DNA from: JACKAF01 sp041391485
GTDB lineage: Bacteria > Bdellovibrionota > FAC87 > UBA2466 > JACKAF01
Assembly: GCA_041391485.1 (NCBI GenBank)
Contig: JAWKNY010000021.1
Coordinates: 1 to 64,000 of the forward strand
Reading direction: 5' to 3'
Length of the DNA: 64,000 nucleotides
Shown: in pieces, positions 1 to 9,073 of the stretch
Numbering within the stretch: the first letter of the stretch is position 1
Layout: the number at the start of each line of letters is the position of its first letter
The notes under the pieces: model-generated
What the model saw: the letters and a program-made list of their open reading frames with translations, nothing else
Database searches by the model: none
What the model was told of the DNA's origin: nothing
Translations under genes and position numbers: made by a program

Positions 1-319
1 CCGGCGCGTAGGTCCCTTCCAAGCGGTAGAATTTCTGTAACTCTCCGATGACGCTGTTCAAGATCTTCTCTCTTGCCGCATCGTCGCGTCCAGCTATTTC
101 AATACGTGTGCCGCCGTTTTGATCTTGTATAGGATGAGAAGAGTTTTTTAGTGCCTGGGCGAGCTGAAACTTCTGTTCGCCCGTCATCTTTTCTCCGGCA
201 ATGGCCTTATTGGCCAGCTCGCAGATGGTCATCGCTGGAGAGGGAGCGCAGATAACTACACTGAGCACCGCCGCGTATCCAACGAGAATGCGCGTAAAGT
301 CTTTTTTTCTGGACAACAT
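1..319 (-). CDS. Secreted protein of unknown function (partial, 3' end off window)
   Basis: The first 106 codons of a minus-strand gene are present; the rest lies beyond base 1. The ATG at 319 follows a good ribosome site (AAAGGAAC, 5 bases before it). The N-terminus MLSRKKDFTR followed by a hydrophobic stretch ending APSPAM looks like a Sec signal peptide. The remaining sequence is short helices rich in Lys, Glu and Gln. I do not recognise the family. It lies 141 bases downstream of the outer-membrane protein gene on the same strand, so the two may be co-transcribed. Confidence 0.6.
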   Translation of the reverse strand, partial: MLSRKKDFTRILVGYAAVLSVVICAPSPAMTICELANKAIAGEKMTGEQKFQLAQALKNSSHPIQDQNGGTRIEIAGRDDAAREKILNSVIGELQKFYRLEGTYAP

Positions 320-460
320 TGCTTGTTCCTTTCGCCCTATCGCTTAAGGAAGCAAAATTTGTTCCCGCAATTTACTGCGTGGCGGGCTGGGCAATGTTGT
401 CGGGATTCGGGCGCTGGCTCAGGCCTTAGACGTGTGTGAGTATTCTATGGGAGTACATCG

Positions 461-1603
461 CTAAAATCTGACAACGAGTCCGGGCAGGAAACTTACCAGG
501 ATGCGTTCCGGTGGAAGCCCCACGTAGGCACGGACTTCACCTTTTAAATAGGCCGTGTGGCTGATGGGGAAGAAGATGCCGGCGCTGGGCACCACGTAGA
601 TCGAGGTAAAGCCGATCCCGTTTGTCTGATCCCAGTTCGCGGTAAACTTTGCGGTGGCGTAACCAATTCCAATTCCAAGCAGGTAACGCCATTGGGTGTT
701 TTCGCTTTCGCCAAGGTACTTGAGTTATAGCGTGCCGATGTTGTAGGTCGTCATGTCGATGGAAAGCTCGGCCACCAACGGTTTTGAAAAGGCCCAACCC
801 ACCTGGCCGGAAAAGACACTGGAATTAAAAATACCATTCGAACCTTTGCTCATGAAATAGCCCATCGAAGCAGAGACGTAGAAGCTAGAAAGGCGATCTC
901 GGTTCGCATCGAAGAAGAGTTCGGTGGCGGCGGGTCCTCGCGGCACGGAATCCGGGGCCAGGTTCCCTTCAAAGGAAGCGAGCCCGCGTTCGCCGCGCGG
1001 GAGTTCGTAGTAAATCTCTTTCACGTAGTTGTTGAGAAGGCGTGCGATAAGCTGCTTCGTGTGCTTGATCACGATATCTTTGGAGTACTGGTGTACGCGC
1101 GGATCGGGCAGGGTATGCGCGTAGGTGTAAATTACAAAAGGGTTGCGTACGTCATAGAGAAAGATTTCAAAGCCGGTAGGTTTCAAAACGGTGGCCACCA
1201 TCACGTCCGCTTCCGTTTCGATAACCGCATTGCGGAAAGCATCGAGTGTAAGCTCTTCGATCTGGTAGCTGGTCTCTTTTAGATTCACTTTGGTGAAGAG
1301 TGTCAGACCTCTTTCCAAAATCTTTTTCACGTTCGGAGCAAGTTTGACCCCCGTGTAATCGAGCGGATCCAAGATGACGAGAGTGGCCGGACTGCCGTCG
1401 TCGCGTGACAACTTTTTTCGCAGCAAGGACAACACGGAGCGGCCATCTTGGCTTGCTTGGTTTGCTTGGCCGAGAGGAGCCGGCTGGTAGGCCTGAGGCG
1501 CCGGTCCGTTGGGGCCCGGTGCTACGTTTTGCACTTCGGCCCGAGCAATGGTACCGAGTAAACTAAGCATGATGGCAAACAGGGCTGAGGTTGAAGTTTT
1601 CAC
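461..1603 (-). CDS. Predicted outer-membrane beta-barrel protein with an in-frame stop
   Basis: A GTG start at 1603 follows AAAGGA and opens a signal peptide (MLSLLGTIARA, then EVQN). A Pro/Gln-rich linker follows, then a soluble domain of about 170 residues, then strands typical of a barrel (ELFFDANRDRLSSFYVSASM). A TAA at 727-725 (codon 293) interrupts the frame. Past it the same frame runs 87 more codons with clean alternating strands (YLLGIGIGYATAKF, TAYLKGEVRAYVGL) and ends VVRF then TAG. A C-terminal Phe is the classic BamA-recognition residue, so the true end is at 461. The stop is a one-base change or a base-call error; otherwise the gene is a recent pseudogene. Function unknown. Confidence 0.6.
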
Positions 1604-1664
1604 CCGAAGGTCCTTTCGCTTAAACACTATCGATACTCTTTTCGGCAGATCGAGCGGGTAGCTT

Positions 1665-2399
1665 ATGGGACAGCGCGCCACATTTGAGGACAAAGACACG
1701 CCGTGTCGCATCTTGGTCGTGTTCCCCTTCGAGGGGATATCGTCGGAGCAAATCCGCGCGGCTGGAAACGGAGTCATACCGGACGGGACGGTGGCTCCGG
1801 AGGGACGCAACGAACAGCGTGCGCGGGCGTACTACGCCGGGCGGGCGGCGTTGAAATTTGCCTTCGAGTACCTAGGACGGAAACTCTTCGTGCGGCCGGC
1901 AGAAGGTTATGGCTACCTCGAGGTGCTCGATTCGCGTTCTTGTTTGGTGCATGGAGTCTACGCGAATGTCACCCACACCGAATCGATGGCTGTCGCCGCG
2001 GTCGGCGACTTTCCGATTGGGATTGACGTGGAGCGTCTGGATAGACCTGTCGGGAATGTGATCAACCGAATCGCCTCGCCGGACGAAGTGCGTCAGGCGG
2101 ACCAATGGAAAATCGAACTCGACGGCAAGCGCGTGCCTTCGGGAATTGCTTTGTGGTGTGCGAAGGAAGCGTACTCCAAAGCCTTGGGACTTGGGCTCGG
2201 ACGCACTTTGGATAAGGTGCAGCTCCAGTTTGAGCGCAATACGGTCTCCGTCGTGTCCACCCTGATAGGCCCGCAGTCACTCGATCAGCCGTCCATTGAG
2301 TTCCAACTCTACCAGGACTACCTCATAGCGCTGTGCTGTGACCAGAAGGCCTTCAAAGGCGGGTTCCAACGCTTGCTCTTCGGGATGGAAGCTTTCTAG
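1665..2399 (+). CDS. 4'-phosphopantetheinyl transferase superfamily protein
   Basis: A 244-residue protein that should move phosphopantetheine from CoA onto a carrier-protein serine. The family signature is visible: NVTHTESMAVAAV near residue 100, the Mg-binding IGIDVERLD near 118-126, and WCAKEAYSKALGLGLG near 168, matching the G-I-D-x-E and (W)xxKEAxxK motifs of Sfp/EntD-type enzymes. It looks like a full two-lobed Sfp-size enzyme rather than the ~120-residue AcpS type. The carrier protein it serves is not in the window; no polyketide or peptide synthetase is nearby, so it may be the housekeeping activator. It is divergent from the outer-membrane gene, and its stop overlaps the convergent next gene by 4 bases. 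Confidence 0.85.
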   Translation: MGQRATFEDKDTPCRILVVFPFEGISSEQIRAAGNGVIPDGTVAPEGRNEQRARAYYAGRAALKFAFEYLGRKLFVRPAEGYGYLEVLDSRSCLVHGVYANVTHTESMAVAAVGDFPIGIDVERLDRPVGNVINRIASPDEVRQADQWKIELDGKRVPSGIALWCAKEAYSKALGLGLGRTLDKVQLQFERNTVSVVSTLIGPQSLDQPSIEFQLYQDYLIALCCDQKAFKGGFQRLLFGMEAF

Positions 2400-2782
2400 G
2401 CGGCCTTTTTCTTCAAAGCGGCTGGGAATAAAAGCATCGTCGAGAACAAGGTCAGGCCCAAGCCGCACACCAGAACCAGTACGATGGCGGTGAGGCCGTA
2501 CGGCGTGAGGTAGGGCGTGAGCGGCTCACGTTGAATGAGCACGCCCAAGGTCAGCAGACTCAGCCAGAGTCCCCAGCCCAGATGCAGGAATCGGATGACC
2601 CCACTACGGGTAAAGCCGAGCAGCAGCAGGCTGACGGGAAAGGCAATGAGCCGCATGGAACTGAGCCACAGCTCCCAAAGGGGCCAGGTGGCGTCCATCC
2701 GGAGGTGCCGGCCGGCTTCGGGCCACCCCAGCAGGGTCGCCCCCAGGGCACCGAGAATTAGTAGGCAAAAGCGTGAACCCAT
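2396..2782 (-). CDS. Small integral membrane protein, unknown function
   Basis: A 128-residue protein with about four hydrophobic helices: residues 5-20, 37-58, 68-84 and 95-122, the last containing GLTAIVLVLVCGLGLTLFST. It has a short Lys-rich C-terminus (ALKKKAA). There is no signal peptide and no motif I recognise. It converges on the phosphopantetheinyl transferase gene, sharing the 4-base CTAG at the two stop codons. It diverges from the RNase gene across a 129-base gap that should hold both promoters. Confidence 0.6.
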   Translation of the reverse strand: MGSRFCLLILGALGATLLGWPEAGRHLRMDATWPLWELWLSSMRLIAFPVSLLLLGFTRSGVIRFLHLGWGLWLSLLTLGVLIQREPLTPYLTPYGLTAIVLVLVCGLGLTLFSTMLLFPAALKKKAA

Positions 2783-2911
2783 CCTTATAATGGTACCGGA
2801 TTTATCGCACCGTTGCGACTCCTACCCCCCCGTGGTATCGATACGGGATTATGAGTTTTTTCGATTAGAGGTTCAGGCACTATTCCGCCGAATCCAGGAG
2901 TTTTTTAGAGA

Positions 2912-4720
2912 ATGGGTAAACAGATTTTGGTGAACGCTAGCTCCTATGAAGCTCGCGTTGCAATCCTCGAAGACGGGGAGATTAAGAACCTGCACATTGA
3001 ACGGCAAGAAGACCGCAATGTCGTGGGCAATATTTACAAGGGCGTCGTTAAGCGGGTGCTTCCCGGCATGCAGGCGGCCTTCTTAGAGCTAGGCCTTGAG
3101 CGTACTGCCTTCCTTTATGTAGATGACATCATCGATGATCCTTTGGGCGAAGACGTCGAATACGCGGATGAGGAAGACGAAGGCGGCGAGGATTATGACG
3201 ATCGCGACGATCGAGATTATCCGGAAGACCGCGAAGATGGGGACGATAGCGATCGCGATGACCGTGACTACCAAGCGCGGGACGGACGCGATGGCCGCGA
3301 TGCACGGGAAGACCGTGATAGCCGCGATAGCCGAGACAGTCGTGATGGTCGCGAAGAACGAGGCGCGCGTGGGCGCGGTGGCGAGCGTGGTGGACGCGGG
3401 CGAGATTCGCGCGGTGGCGGTGGCCGGGGAGGTCGAGGCGGGCGAAGTAGTGGCGGCCGTGGGCGCCGAGCGAACCGCTACCAACGTGGGCGTCGTGGCC
3501 GACGCCAAAAGCGCGATGCGCGCATTGAAGATTTGATCAAAGAAGGCCAGGAGCTGATGGTCCAGGTGGCCAAAGCGCCCATCGGCACCAAAGGGGCGCG
3601 GTTGACGACGCACCTGAGCCTGCCGGGACGAAACCTGGTATTGATGCCGATGAGTAAGCACATCGGTATTTCCAGGCGCATTGAGAGTGATCGCGAACGT
3701 CGCCGACTGCGCGATATCTTCCTCAAAAAGATTCAGCCCAAAGATGTGGGTTTCATCATCCGCACGGTGGCGGCCGGGAAGTCGTTGCGGGATCTCAAAG
3801 CCGACGCCGACTATCTCATCAAACTTTGGAACCGAATCAAACGTGTGGGCACCAAGGCGAAAGCACCTGCCGCTGTACACGAAGATCTGCAACTCTCGCT
3901 TCGCGCAGTACGCGATTTTCTTACAGACGACGTTGATTCCTTTGTCATCGACAACGCCAAAGCTTACGAGGAAGTGGTCGATTTCATCGGCCAGTTCATG
4001 CCGCGTCTTAAGAACCGGGTGAAGCTTTTCAAAGGCCCTTCCCAGTTGTTTGAACACTACGGCATTGAAGCGGAGATTTCCCGCGCGTTGGGACGAAAGG
4101 TCTGGCTGAAGTCGGGCGGGTACCTTCTCATTGATCAGTCCGAGGCACTCACGTCTATCGACGTGAATACGGGTCGGTACGTGGGGTCCAAGAGTTTGGA
4201 AGAAACCATTCTCAAGACAAACCTTGAGGCGGTTAAGGAGATCTCCTACCAGCTGCGCATCCGAAATGTGGGCGGTATCATTATCATGGATCTCATCGAC
4301 ATGGAGAATCCAGATAACAAGGAGAAGGTCTTCCGGGCTTTGCATGAGGCTTTAGCTGAGGATAAGGCGAAGACAAACATCTTGAAGATCTCCGATCTGG
4401 GGCTCGTGGAGATGACCCGCAAGCGCACGCACGAAGATTTGGTGCGTTCACTGACAGAGGGTTGCGAGTACTGCGAAGGACGTGGTTACCACAAGAGTCG
4501 GCAGACCATTGCTTTTGAGATCTTCCGTGAAATCGAAAAAGAAGCTCTTAATGACTGCAAGAACATCGTCGTGTTTGCACACCCCGATGTGGTGGCGGCG
4601 CTCACGGGTGACGAACTCACGCATGTTGAGGAGTTAGAGGATCGCTTCGATAAGGGGATCATCATTAAGAACGATCCCAATTTCCACGTCGAGCAATTCG
4701 AAGTTTCCGGGAAGAACTAG
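2912..4720 (+). CDS. rng: Ribonuclease E/G family endoribonuclease with a charged insertion in the S1 domain
   Basis: A 602-residue single-strand-specific endoribonuclease for rRNA processing and mRNA decay. The N-terminal S1 fold (VVGNIYKGVVKRVLPGMQAAF, 37-57) is split by an insertion at about 75-203: first acidic (DEEDEGGEDYDDRDD), then RD repeats, then RGG repeats, then RGRR. The S1 domain resumes at IEDLIKEGQELMVQV. The catalytic DNase-I-like domain has SIDVNTGRYVG (about 416) and IIMDLIDM (about 459), which carry the two metal-binding Asp. The Zn-link is CEYCEGRGY (about 517). There is no long C-terminal scaffold, so the layout is RNase G-like. The start follows CCAGGAG. It ends at a strong inverted repeat shared with convergent purF. 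Confidence 0.93.
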   Translation: MGKQILVNASSYEARVAILEDGEIKNLHIERQEDRNVVGNIYKGVVKRVLPGMQAAFLELGLERTAFLYVDDIIDDPLGEDVEYADEEDEGGEDYDDRDDRDYPEDREDGDDSDRDDRDYQARDGRDGRDAREDRDSRDSRDSRDGREERGARGRGGERGGRGRDSRGGGGRGGRGGRSSGGRGRRANRYQRGRRGRRQKRDARIEDLIKEGQELMVQVAKAPIGTKGARLTTHLSLPGRNLVLMPMSKHIGISRRIESDRERRRLRDIFLKKIQPKDVGFIIRTVAAGKSLRDLKADADYLIKLWNRIKRVGTKAKAPAAVHEDLQLSLRAVRDFLTDDVDSFVIDNAKAYEEVVDFIGQFMPRLKNRVKLFKGPSQLFEHYGIEAEISRALGRKVWLKSGGYLLIDQSEALTSIDVNTGRYVGSKSLEETILKTNLEAVKEISYQLRIRNVGGIIIMDLIDMENPDNKEKVFRALHEALAEDKAKTNILKISDLGLVEMTRKRTHEDLVRSLTEGCEYCEGRGYHKSRQTIAFEIFREIEKEALNDCKNIVVFAHPDVVAALTGDELTHVEELEDRFDKGIIIKNDPNFHVEQFEVSGKN

Positions 4721-4725
4721 ATCGT

Positions 4726-4812
4726 TAGGTACGCGGTTACTTTTGGGGAACCGCTTCAAGAGCAACAGTGTACCTGCAAGAAAGCACGTCCCCAAAAGTA
4801 ACCGCGTACCTA
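4726..4812. repeat. 24-bp perfect inverted repeat, REP/MITE-like hairpin and probable two-way terminator
   Basis: The arm 4726-4749 (TAGGTACGCGGTTAC...) is the exact reverse complement of 4789-4812, with no mismatch over 24 bases; the loop is 39 bases. It fills almost the whole 93-base gap between the convergent rng and purF stops. A perfect long palindrome in such a place can stop transcription from both sides, but its length and extended conserved arms look more like a mobile REPIN or MITE-type element. I see no other copy in this window. Confidence 0.75.
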
Positions 4813-4813
4813 T

Positions 4814-6169
4814 CTATACTAAAGCCGTGGGGTATTTTCCCGTGAAACACGCGTCGCAAAAGCCGCGCCCACTCATCGACGCGGCGGTTTCCATCAGTCC
4901 CTGCTCGGATAGGTAACCCAACGAATCGGCTCCAATGTACTCGCGAATGTAATCCGTGCTGTGTGTGGAAGCGATGAGTTCCTTACGCGTGGGTGTGTCG
5001 ATGCCGTAAAAGCAAGAGTGGGTGATCGGCGGAGACGAGATGCGGATGTGCACCTTGTTCGCGCCCGCATCCCGCAAGTGCTTCACTAGCTTACGGGTGG
5101 TAGTGCCACGAACCAAACTGTCGTCGACTACTACGATGTTCTTGCCCTGAATAGCGCTTCGCACCGGGTTCAGTTTTAGCTTCACACCGAAATCACGGAT
5201 GGATTGTTGGGGTTCAATAAACGTGCGCCCCACGTAATGGCTCCGGATGATTCCCATGTCGAACGGGACTTTTGCACCTTCCGCAAAGCCGATCGCGGCG
5301 GGTACGCCGGAGTCAGGTACGGGGATGACTAGCTGTGCGTCGGGAGCGGGCTGCTCAATGGCAAGTTTGCGTCCCAGCTCTTTTCGTACTTCATGGACGT
5401 TGTTTCCAAAGATCGTGCTATCCGGTCGAGCAAAGTAAACGTACTCAAAGACGCATTGGGCTTTTTCCTTCGGGGCGAAAGGAAACGAAGACTCTGGGGC
5501 GCTGTGATTGCGCAAAGAGATGGTTACCATCTCACCCGGGCGAACTTCACGAAGGGTTTTGGCACCGATCAAGTCAAAGGCCGTATCCTCGCTGGCAAAG
5601 ACAATACTGCCGTCCAAATCCCCCATCAGTAGCGGCCTAAAGCCTCTGGGATCGCGTACCGCAACCATCTTGTCGGCGTTCATGGCGATGATGGAAAACG
5701 CACCCTCGACTTGCTTGAGGGCTTTAATGAGAGCGGCTTCCAAATCTTTTTCGCCCGAGCGGGCCATCAGGTGAATGATGACTTCCGTATCATTGGTGGT
5801 TTGAAAGATGGCGCCTTCCGCTTCTAGTTTGCGCGTCCATTTTTCGCTGTCGACGAGATTTCCGTTGTGGGCGAGAGAGACCCAGCCGAGTGAACTCTTC
5901 ATCATCAGGGGCTGCAAGTTGGCAATGTTGCTCGATCCGGTCGTTGAATAGCGGTTGTGTCCAATGGCGGCGCTGCCCTTGAGTCTTGCCAGCGTTCCGT
6001 TGCCGAAAACATCCTGGACCAAACCGCGGCGGCGGTGGGCAAAAACCTGCTCTCCATCGGTAGACACAATCCCTGCGCCTTCCTGTCCGCGGTGCTGCAA
6101 AGCATGCAGGCCCAGGTACGTCAGGTTGGAAGCTTCTTTATGATCCGCTACGCCGACGATTGCACACAT
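4814..6169 (-). CDS. purF: Amidophosphoribosyltransferase
   Basis: Catalyses the first committed step of purine synthesis, PRPP plus glutamine to phosphoribosylamine. The protein of 451 residues begins MCAIVGV, so Cys2 is the N-terminal glutaminase nucleophile with no propeptide beyond Met. The PRPP loop IVVVDDSLVRGTT lies near 350. Cysteines at CVFEYVYF, HSCFYGID and FCDACFTGKY match the Fe-S ligands of the Bacillus-type enzyme. It is last in purB-purC-purS-purQ-purL-purF; its ATG overlaps the purL stop by one base (TAATG). Confidence 0.96.
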   Translation of the reverse strand: MCAIVGVADHKEASNLTYLGLHALQHRGQEGAGIVSTDGEQVFAHRRRGLVQDVFGNGTLARLKGSAAIGHNRYSTTGSSNIANLQPLMMKSSLGWVSLAHNGNLVDSEKWTRKLEAEGAIFQTTNDTEVIIHLMARSGEKDLEAALIKALKQVEGAFSIIAMNADKMVAVRDPRGFRPLLMGDLDGSIVFASEDTAFDLIGAKTLREVRPGEMVTISLRNHSAPESSFPFAPKEKAQCVFEYVYFARPDSTIFGNNVHEVRKELGRKLAIEQPAPDAQLVIPVPDSGVPAAIGFAEGAKVPFDMGIIRSHYVGRTFIEPQQSIRDFGVKLKLNPVRSAIQGKNIVVVDDSLVRGTTTRKLVKHLRDAGANKVHIRISSPPITHSCFYGIDTPTRKELIASTHSTDYIREYIGADSLGYLSEQGLMETAASMSGRGFCDACFTGKYPTALV

Positions 6170-8403
6170 TAGTTAAAAAATACCTCCCACTTGGAGCTCC
6201 AGCGTGCTTTAAGCTCGGCGGTATCGCCTTGCCACAGCAGTGCACTCCCCTGGTGAAACTGAACTTTGCCACTGTCATTCGTATTGCCTAAAACCGTGAA
6301 CGGAAGCGCGTGTCGGGACGCCAGGTTTTCAATTTCGCCCCGGTTGCCCGGCTCGTAAGCGATCAGGACGCGTGGCAACGCTTCTCCGAACAAAACTTCA
6401 TCTACGTCCTTACCCGTGGGAATCACAAGTTTGAGTCCCATCGGCTGGACGTTCGCGCGGAAAGCCATCTCAAGCGAAGCGGTCAAAACTCCGCCGTCCG
6501 AAACATCGTGGGCCGCATACGTCAGACGCGTCTTTCGCAGATCCTTGCAGAACTTAATGGCCCGGGTAACGATGTTGAGGTCCGTATCTACCGGCTGCCC
6601 ACAGTCGCGCTTGAACCAGCGGCTGGCCAGAACGCTTCCACCCAAGGCGGCCTCAAGCGATCCCACCAGCGCCAGCTCCAGCTCCGTGCTATAAAAGCGG
6701 CTAAAAGGTAACGGCAAGGAATCTTCAATGAGACCGACCATGCCGATCATGGGTGTGGGATAAATCGCTTTACCGTCGGTATCGTTGTAAAGACTCACGT
6801 TTCCGGAAACCACCGGTGTGTGCAAGGCGGTGCAAGCCTCAGCGATGCCTTCAACCCCTTCTACGAGCTGCCACATGACTTCCGGATTCTCCGGATTTCC
6901 AAAGTTTAAGCAGTCGGTGATCCCGATGGGTTCGGCGCCGCGGACCGCCAGATTCATCGCCGCTTCGGCAACCGCCCGGCGTCCCCCTTCTCGAGGGGCG
7001 AGCTTACAAAGACGCGGGTTGCAGTCCACCGTGAAAGCCAGACGTACGGGCTTGGACTCAATCTCTCGCACGCGCAGGACGGCAGCGTCATCGAAGGTTT
7101 CACCTTGGGTGCGGTTGCCGACCATCGAGTCGTACTGCTCCGCTAAAGGACGGGCATCCGCAAAATTCAGATCGAGCAAAACGGCCTGGATTTTGGATTC
7201 CAGCGGCGCGATGTGCAGCTTATTGCGATCCATGAACCAAGCTTGTTTCAAATCGGCAGGTGGGCTGTACGGGCGATCCGCCATCGGAGGATCCGCTACC
7301 AGTTCCACCGGAAGATCTACCACTTGTTCCCCGTGTAGGGTCATGCGCACGCGTTTGCCGTCGGTGATAGTCCCTACCGCAACGGCGTGGAGATCCCACT
7401 TTTCAAATACGCCAATGAGCGCGTCCACGAGATCCGGCGAGGTCACGATGAGCATGCGCTCCTGCGATTCGGACAGCAGCAATTCGTAAGCGCTGAGATT
7501 TTTTTCCCGGACCGGAATCTTATCGAGCACCATTTCCAGGCCTGTGCCGGCGCGATCGGCCATCTCAAAACTCGAACTCGTGATGCCGGCGGCACCCATA
7601 TCCTGAATCGAGAGAACCAAACCCGCGTTCATCGCTTCCAATGTTGCTTCCAGCAGTAGCTTTTCCGTGAAGGGATCGCCGACTTGCACGGTGGGACGCT
7701 CAAGCTCTTTTTCCGTGGAAAACTCTTGAGAGGCCATGGTGGCGCCGTGGACCCCATCACGCCCTGTCTTGGCACCCGCGTAAACCAGCACGTTGCCTAT
7801 ACCCGAGGCAGAGGCCCTAAAGATCTTCTCGTGCTTCACGATGCCGGCGGTAAAAGCGTTAACGAGCGGGTTCCCGTTGTAGCACGGGTGGAAAAAGGTC
7901 TGGCCAGCAACCGTTGGCACTCCCACGCAGTTGCCGTAATCACCGATCCCTTTGACGACGCCTTTGACGATCGCCGGGGTGCGCGGTTGGGTCTCATCGC
8001 CAAAACAAAGGCTATTCATGGAAGCGATGGGCCGAGCACCCATCGTAAAGACGTCTCGCAGGATGCCGCCAACGCCAGTTGCGGCGCCTTGATACGGCTC
8101 GATGAAAGACGGGTGATTATGGCTTTCCATTTTGAAGGCGACGCCCCACCCTTCACCGATATCCAGAATGCCAGCGTTTTCGCCGGGACCTTGTAAAACA
8201 CGCTTGCCTGTCGTTGGGAACTTTCGAAGGTGCGGTTTGGAAGACTTGTAGCTGCAGTGTTCGCTGTACATGGCTGAGAAAATTCCCAGCTCTGCGTAGT
8301 TCGGGCGGCGCTCCAGCTTGTTGCAGATGAAGTTATATTCGTCCGCGCTGATTCCGAGTTGCTTGGCAAGTTCGGGACTAGAAATGGTCGTGTCTTTGAT
8401 CAT
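6169..8403 (-). CDS. purL: Phosphoribosylformylglycinamidine synthase, large subunit
   Basis: ATP-dependent synthesis of FGAM from FGAR. At 744 residues this is the small PurL that works with separate PurQ and PurS, both encoded just upstream. Visible landmarks are YSEHCSYKSSK near 45, HNHPSFIEPYQGAATGVGG near 95, GAAGITSSSFEM near 270 and the second-half repeat TDCLNFGNPENPEVMW. I chose the ATG at 8403 (MIKDTTISS) rather than an upstream in-frame codon because it forms an ATGA overlap with the purQ stop and matches the usual N-terminus; GGAG precedes it. Confidence 0.95.
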   Translation of the reverse strand: MIKDTTISSPELAKQLGISADEYNFICNKLERRPNYAELGIFSAMYSEHCSYKSSKPHLRKFPTTGKRVLQGPGENAGILDIGEGWGVAFKMESHNHPSFIEPYQGAATGVGGILRDVFTMGARPIASMNSLCFGDETQPRTPAIVKGVVKGIGDYGNCVGVPTVAGQTFFHPCYNGNPLVNAFTAGIVKHEKIFRASASGIGNVLVYAGAKTGRDGVHGATMASQEFSTEKELERPTVQVGDPFTEKLLLEATLEAMNAGLVLSIQDMGAAGITSSSFEMADRAGTGLEMVLDKIPVREKNLSAYELLLSESQERMLIVTSPDLVDALIGVFEKWDLHAVAVGTITDGKRVRMTLHGEQVVDLPVELVADPPMADRPYSPPADLKQAWFMDRNKLHIAPLESKIQAVLLDLNFADARPLAEQYDSMVGNRTQGETFDDAAVLRVREIESKPVRLAFTVDCNPRLCKLAPREGGRRAVAEAAMNLAVRGAEPIGITDCLNFGNPENPEVMWQLVEGVEGIAEACTALHTPVVSGNVSLYNDTDGKAIYPTPMIGMVGLIEDSLPLPFSRFYSTELELALVGSLEAALGGSVLASRWFKRDCGQPVDTDLNIVTRAIKFCKDLRKTRLTYAAHDVSDGGVLTASLEMAFRANVQPMGLKLVIPTGKDVDEVLFGEALPRVLIAYEPGNRGEIENLASRHALPFTVLGNTNDSGKVQFHQGSALLWQGDTAELKARWSSKWEVFFN

Positions 8404-9068
8404 TTTTGTTCCGCACTCCAGTTCAGAAATGACTGCCAAATTCCCATTCCGTGACGGGTCCTCAGATCGCTGGCACGTTCGGGGTGAGGCATCAGGCCGA
8501 AAACGTTTTTGGCCTCGTTGCAGACGCCCGCAATATCAAAAAGACTGCCGTTGGGGTTGGCCGCGTAGGAAAGAACAATTTGTCCCTTCTCTTTCATGGC
8601 GGAGTAAACCGACTCCTCGACGATATACCTTCCCTCGCTATGAGCGATGGGAAGCACCAGCTCGTCGCCTTCCTTCAGCTGGTTCGTCCAAGGGTTGTCC
8701 GTCGATGCCACGCGCAGGCTGACGTCCCGACAGATAAAATTTGTGCCCAGGTTTCTTACGAGGGCGCCTGGCAACAAACCGGACTCGCACAAGACTTGAA
8801 AGCCGTTACAGATTCCCAAGGTGAGCCCGCCGTTCGCTGCAAACTCTTTTACGCTTCCCATGATGGGGGAGTGTGAGGCGACGGCCCCGCAACGAAGGTA
8901 ATCTCCGTAGGAGAAACCGCCCGGAACCACGACGAGTTGGTACTCCCCGAGATCTTTGGCGTCTTTGTGCCAGAGTCGGTCTACTTCCAGTTCCAATGTT
9001 TGCTGCAACGTAAAAACTGTGTCGTCATCGCAGTTGGAGCCGGGAAAGGTGATAACTGCCGCTTTCAT
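8400..9068 (-). CDS. purQ: Phosphoribosylformylglycinamidine synthase, glutaminase subunit
   Basis: A class I glutamine amidotransferase of 222 residues that feeds ammonia to PurL. The start MKAAVITFPGSNCD at 9068 is the standard PurQ N-terminus; the frame stays open further upstream without homology. The nucleophile elbow is LGICNGFQVLCESG (Cys near 85). The catalytic His-Glu pair is in MPHPERASD near the C-terminus. It follows purS after 5 bases and overlaps purL by 4. Confidence 0.95.
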   Translation of the reverse strand: MKAAVITFPGSNCDDDTVFTLQQTLELEVDRLWHKDAKDLGEYQLVVVPGGFSYGDYLRCGAVASHSPIMGSVKEFAANGGLTLGICNGFQVLCESGLLPGALVRNLGTNFICRDVSLRVASTDNPWTNQLKEGDELVLPIAHSEGRYIVEESVYSAMKEKGQIVLSYAANPNGSLFDIAGVCNEAKNVFGLMPHPERASDLRTRHGMGIWQSFLNWSAEQK

Positions 9069-9073
9069 TCGCC

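Noticed and set aside
3089..4345. 418-codon open frame antisense to rng
   Set aside because: It is a shadow of the Asp/Arg/Gly-rich coding sequence, with no ribosome site and biased composition.
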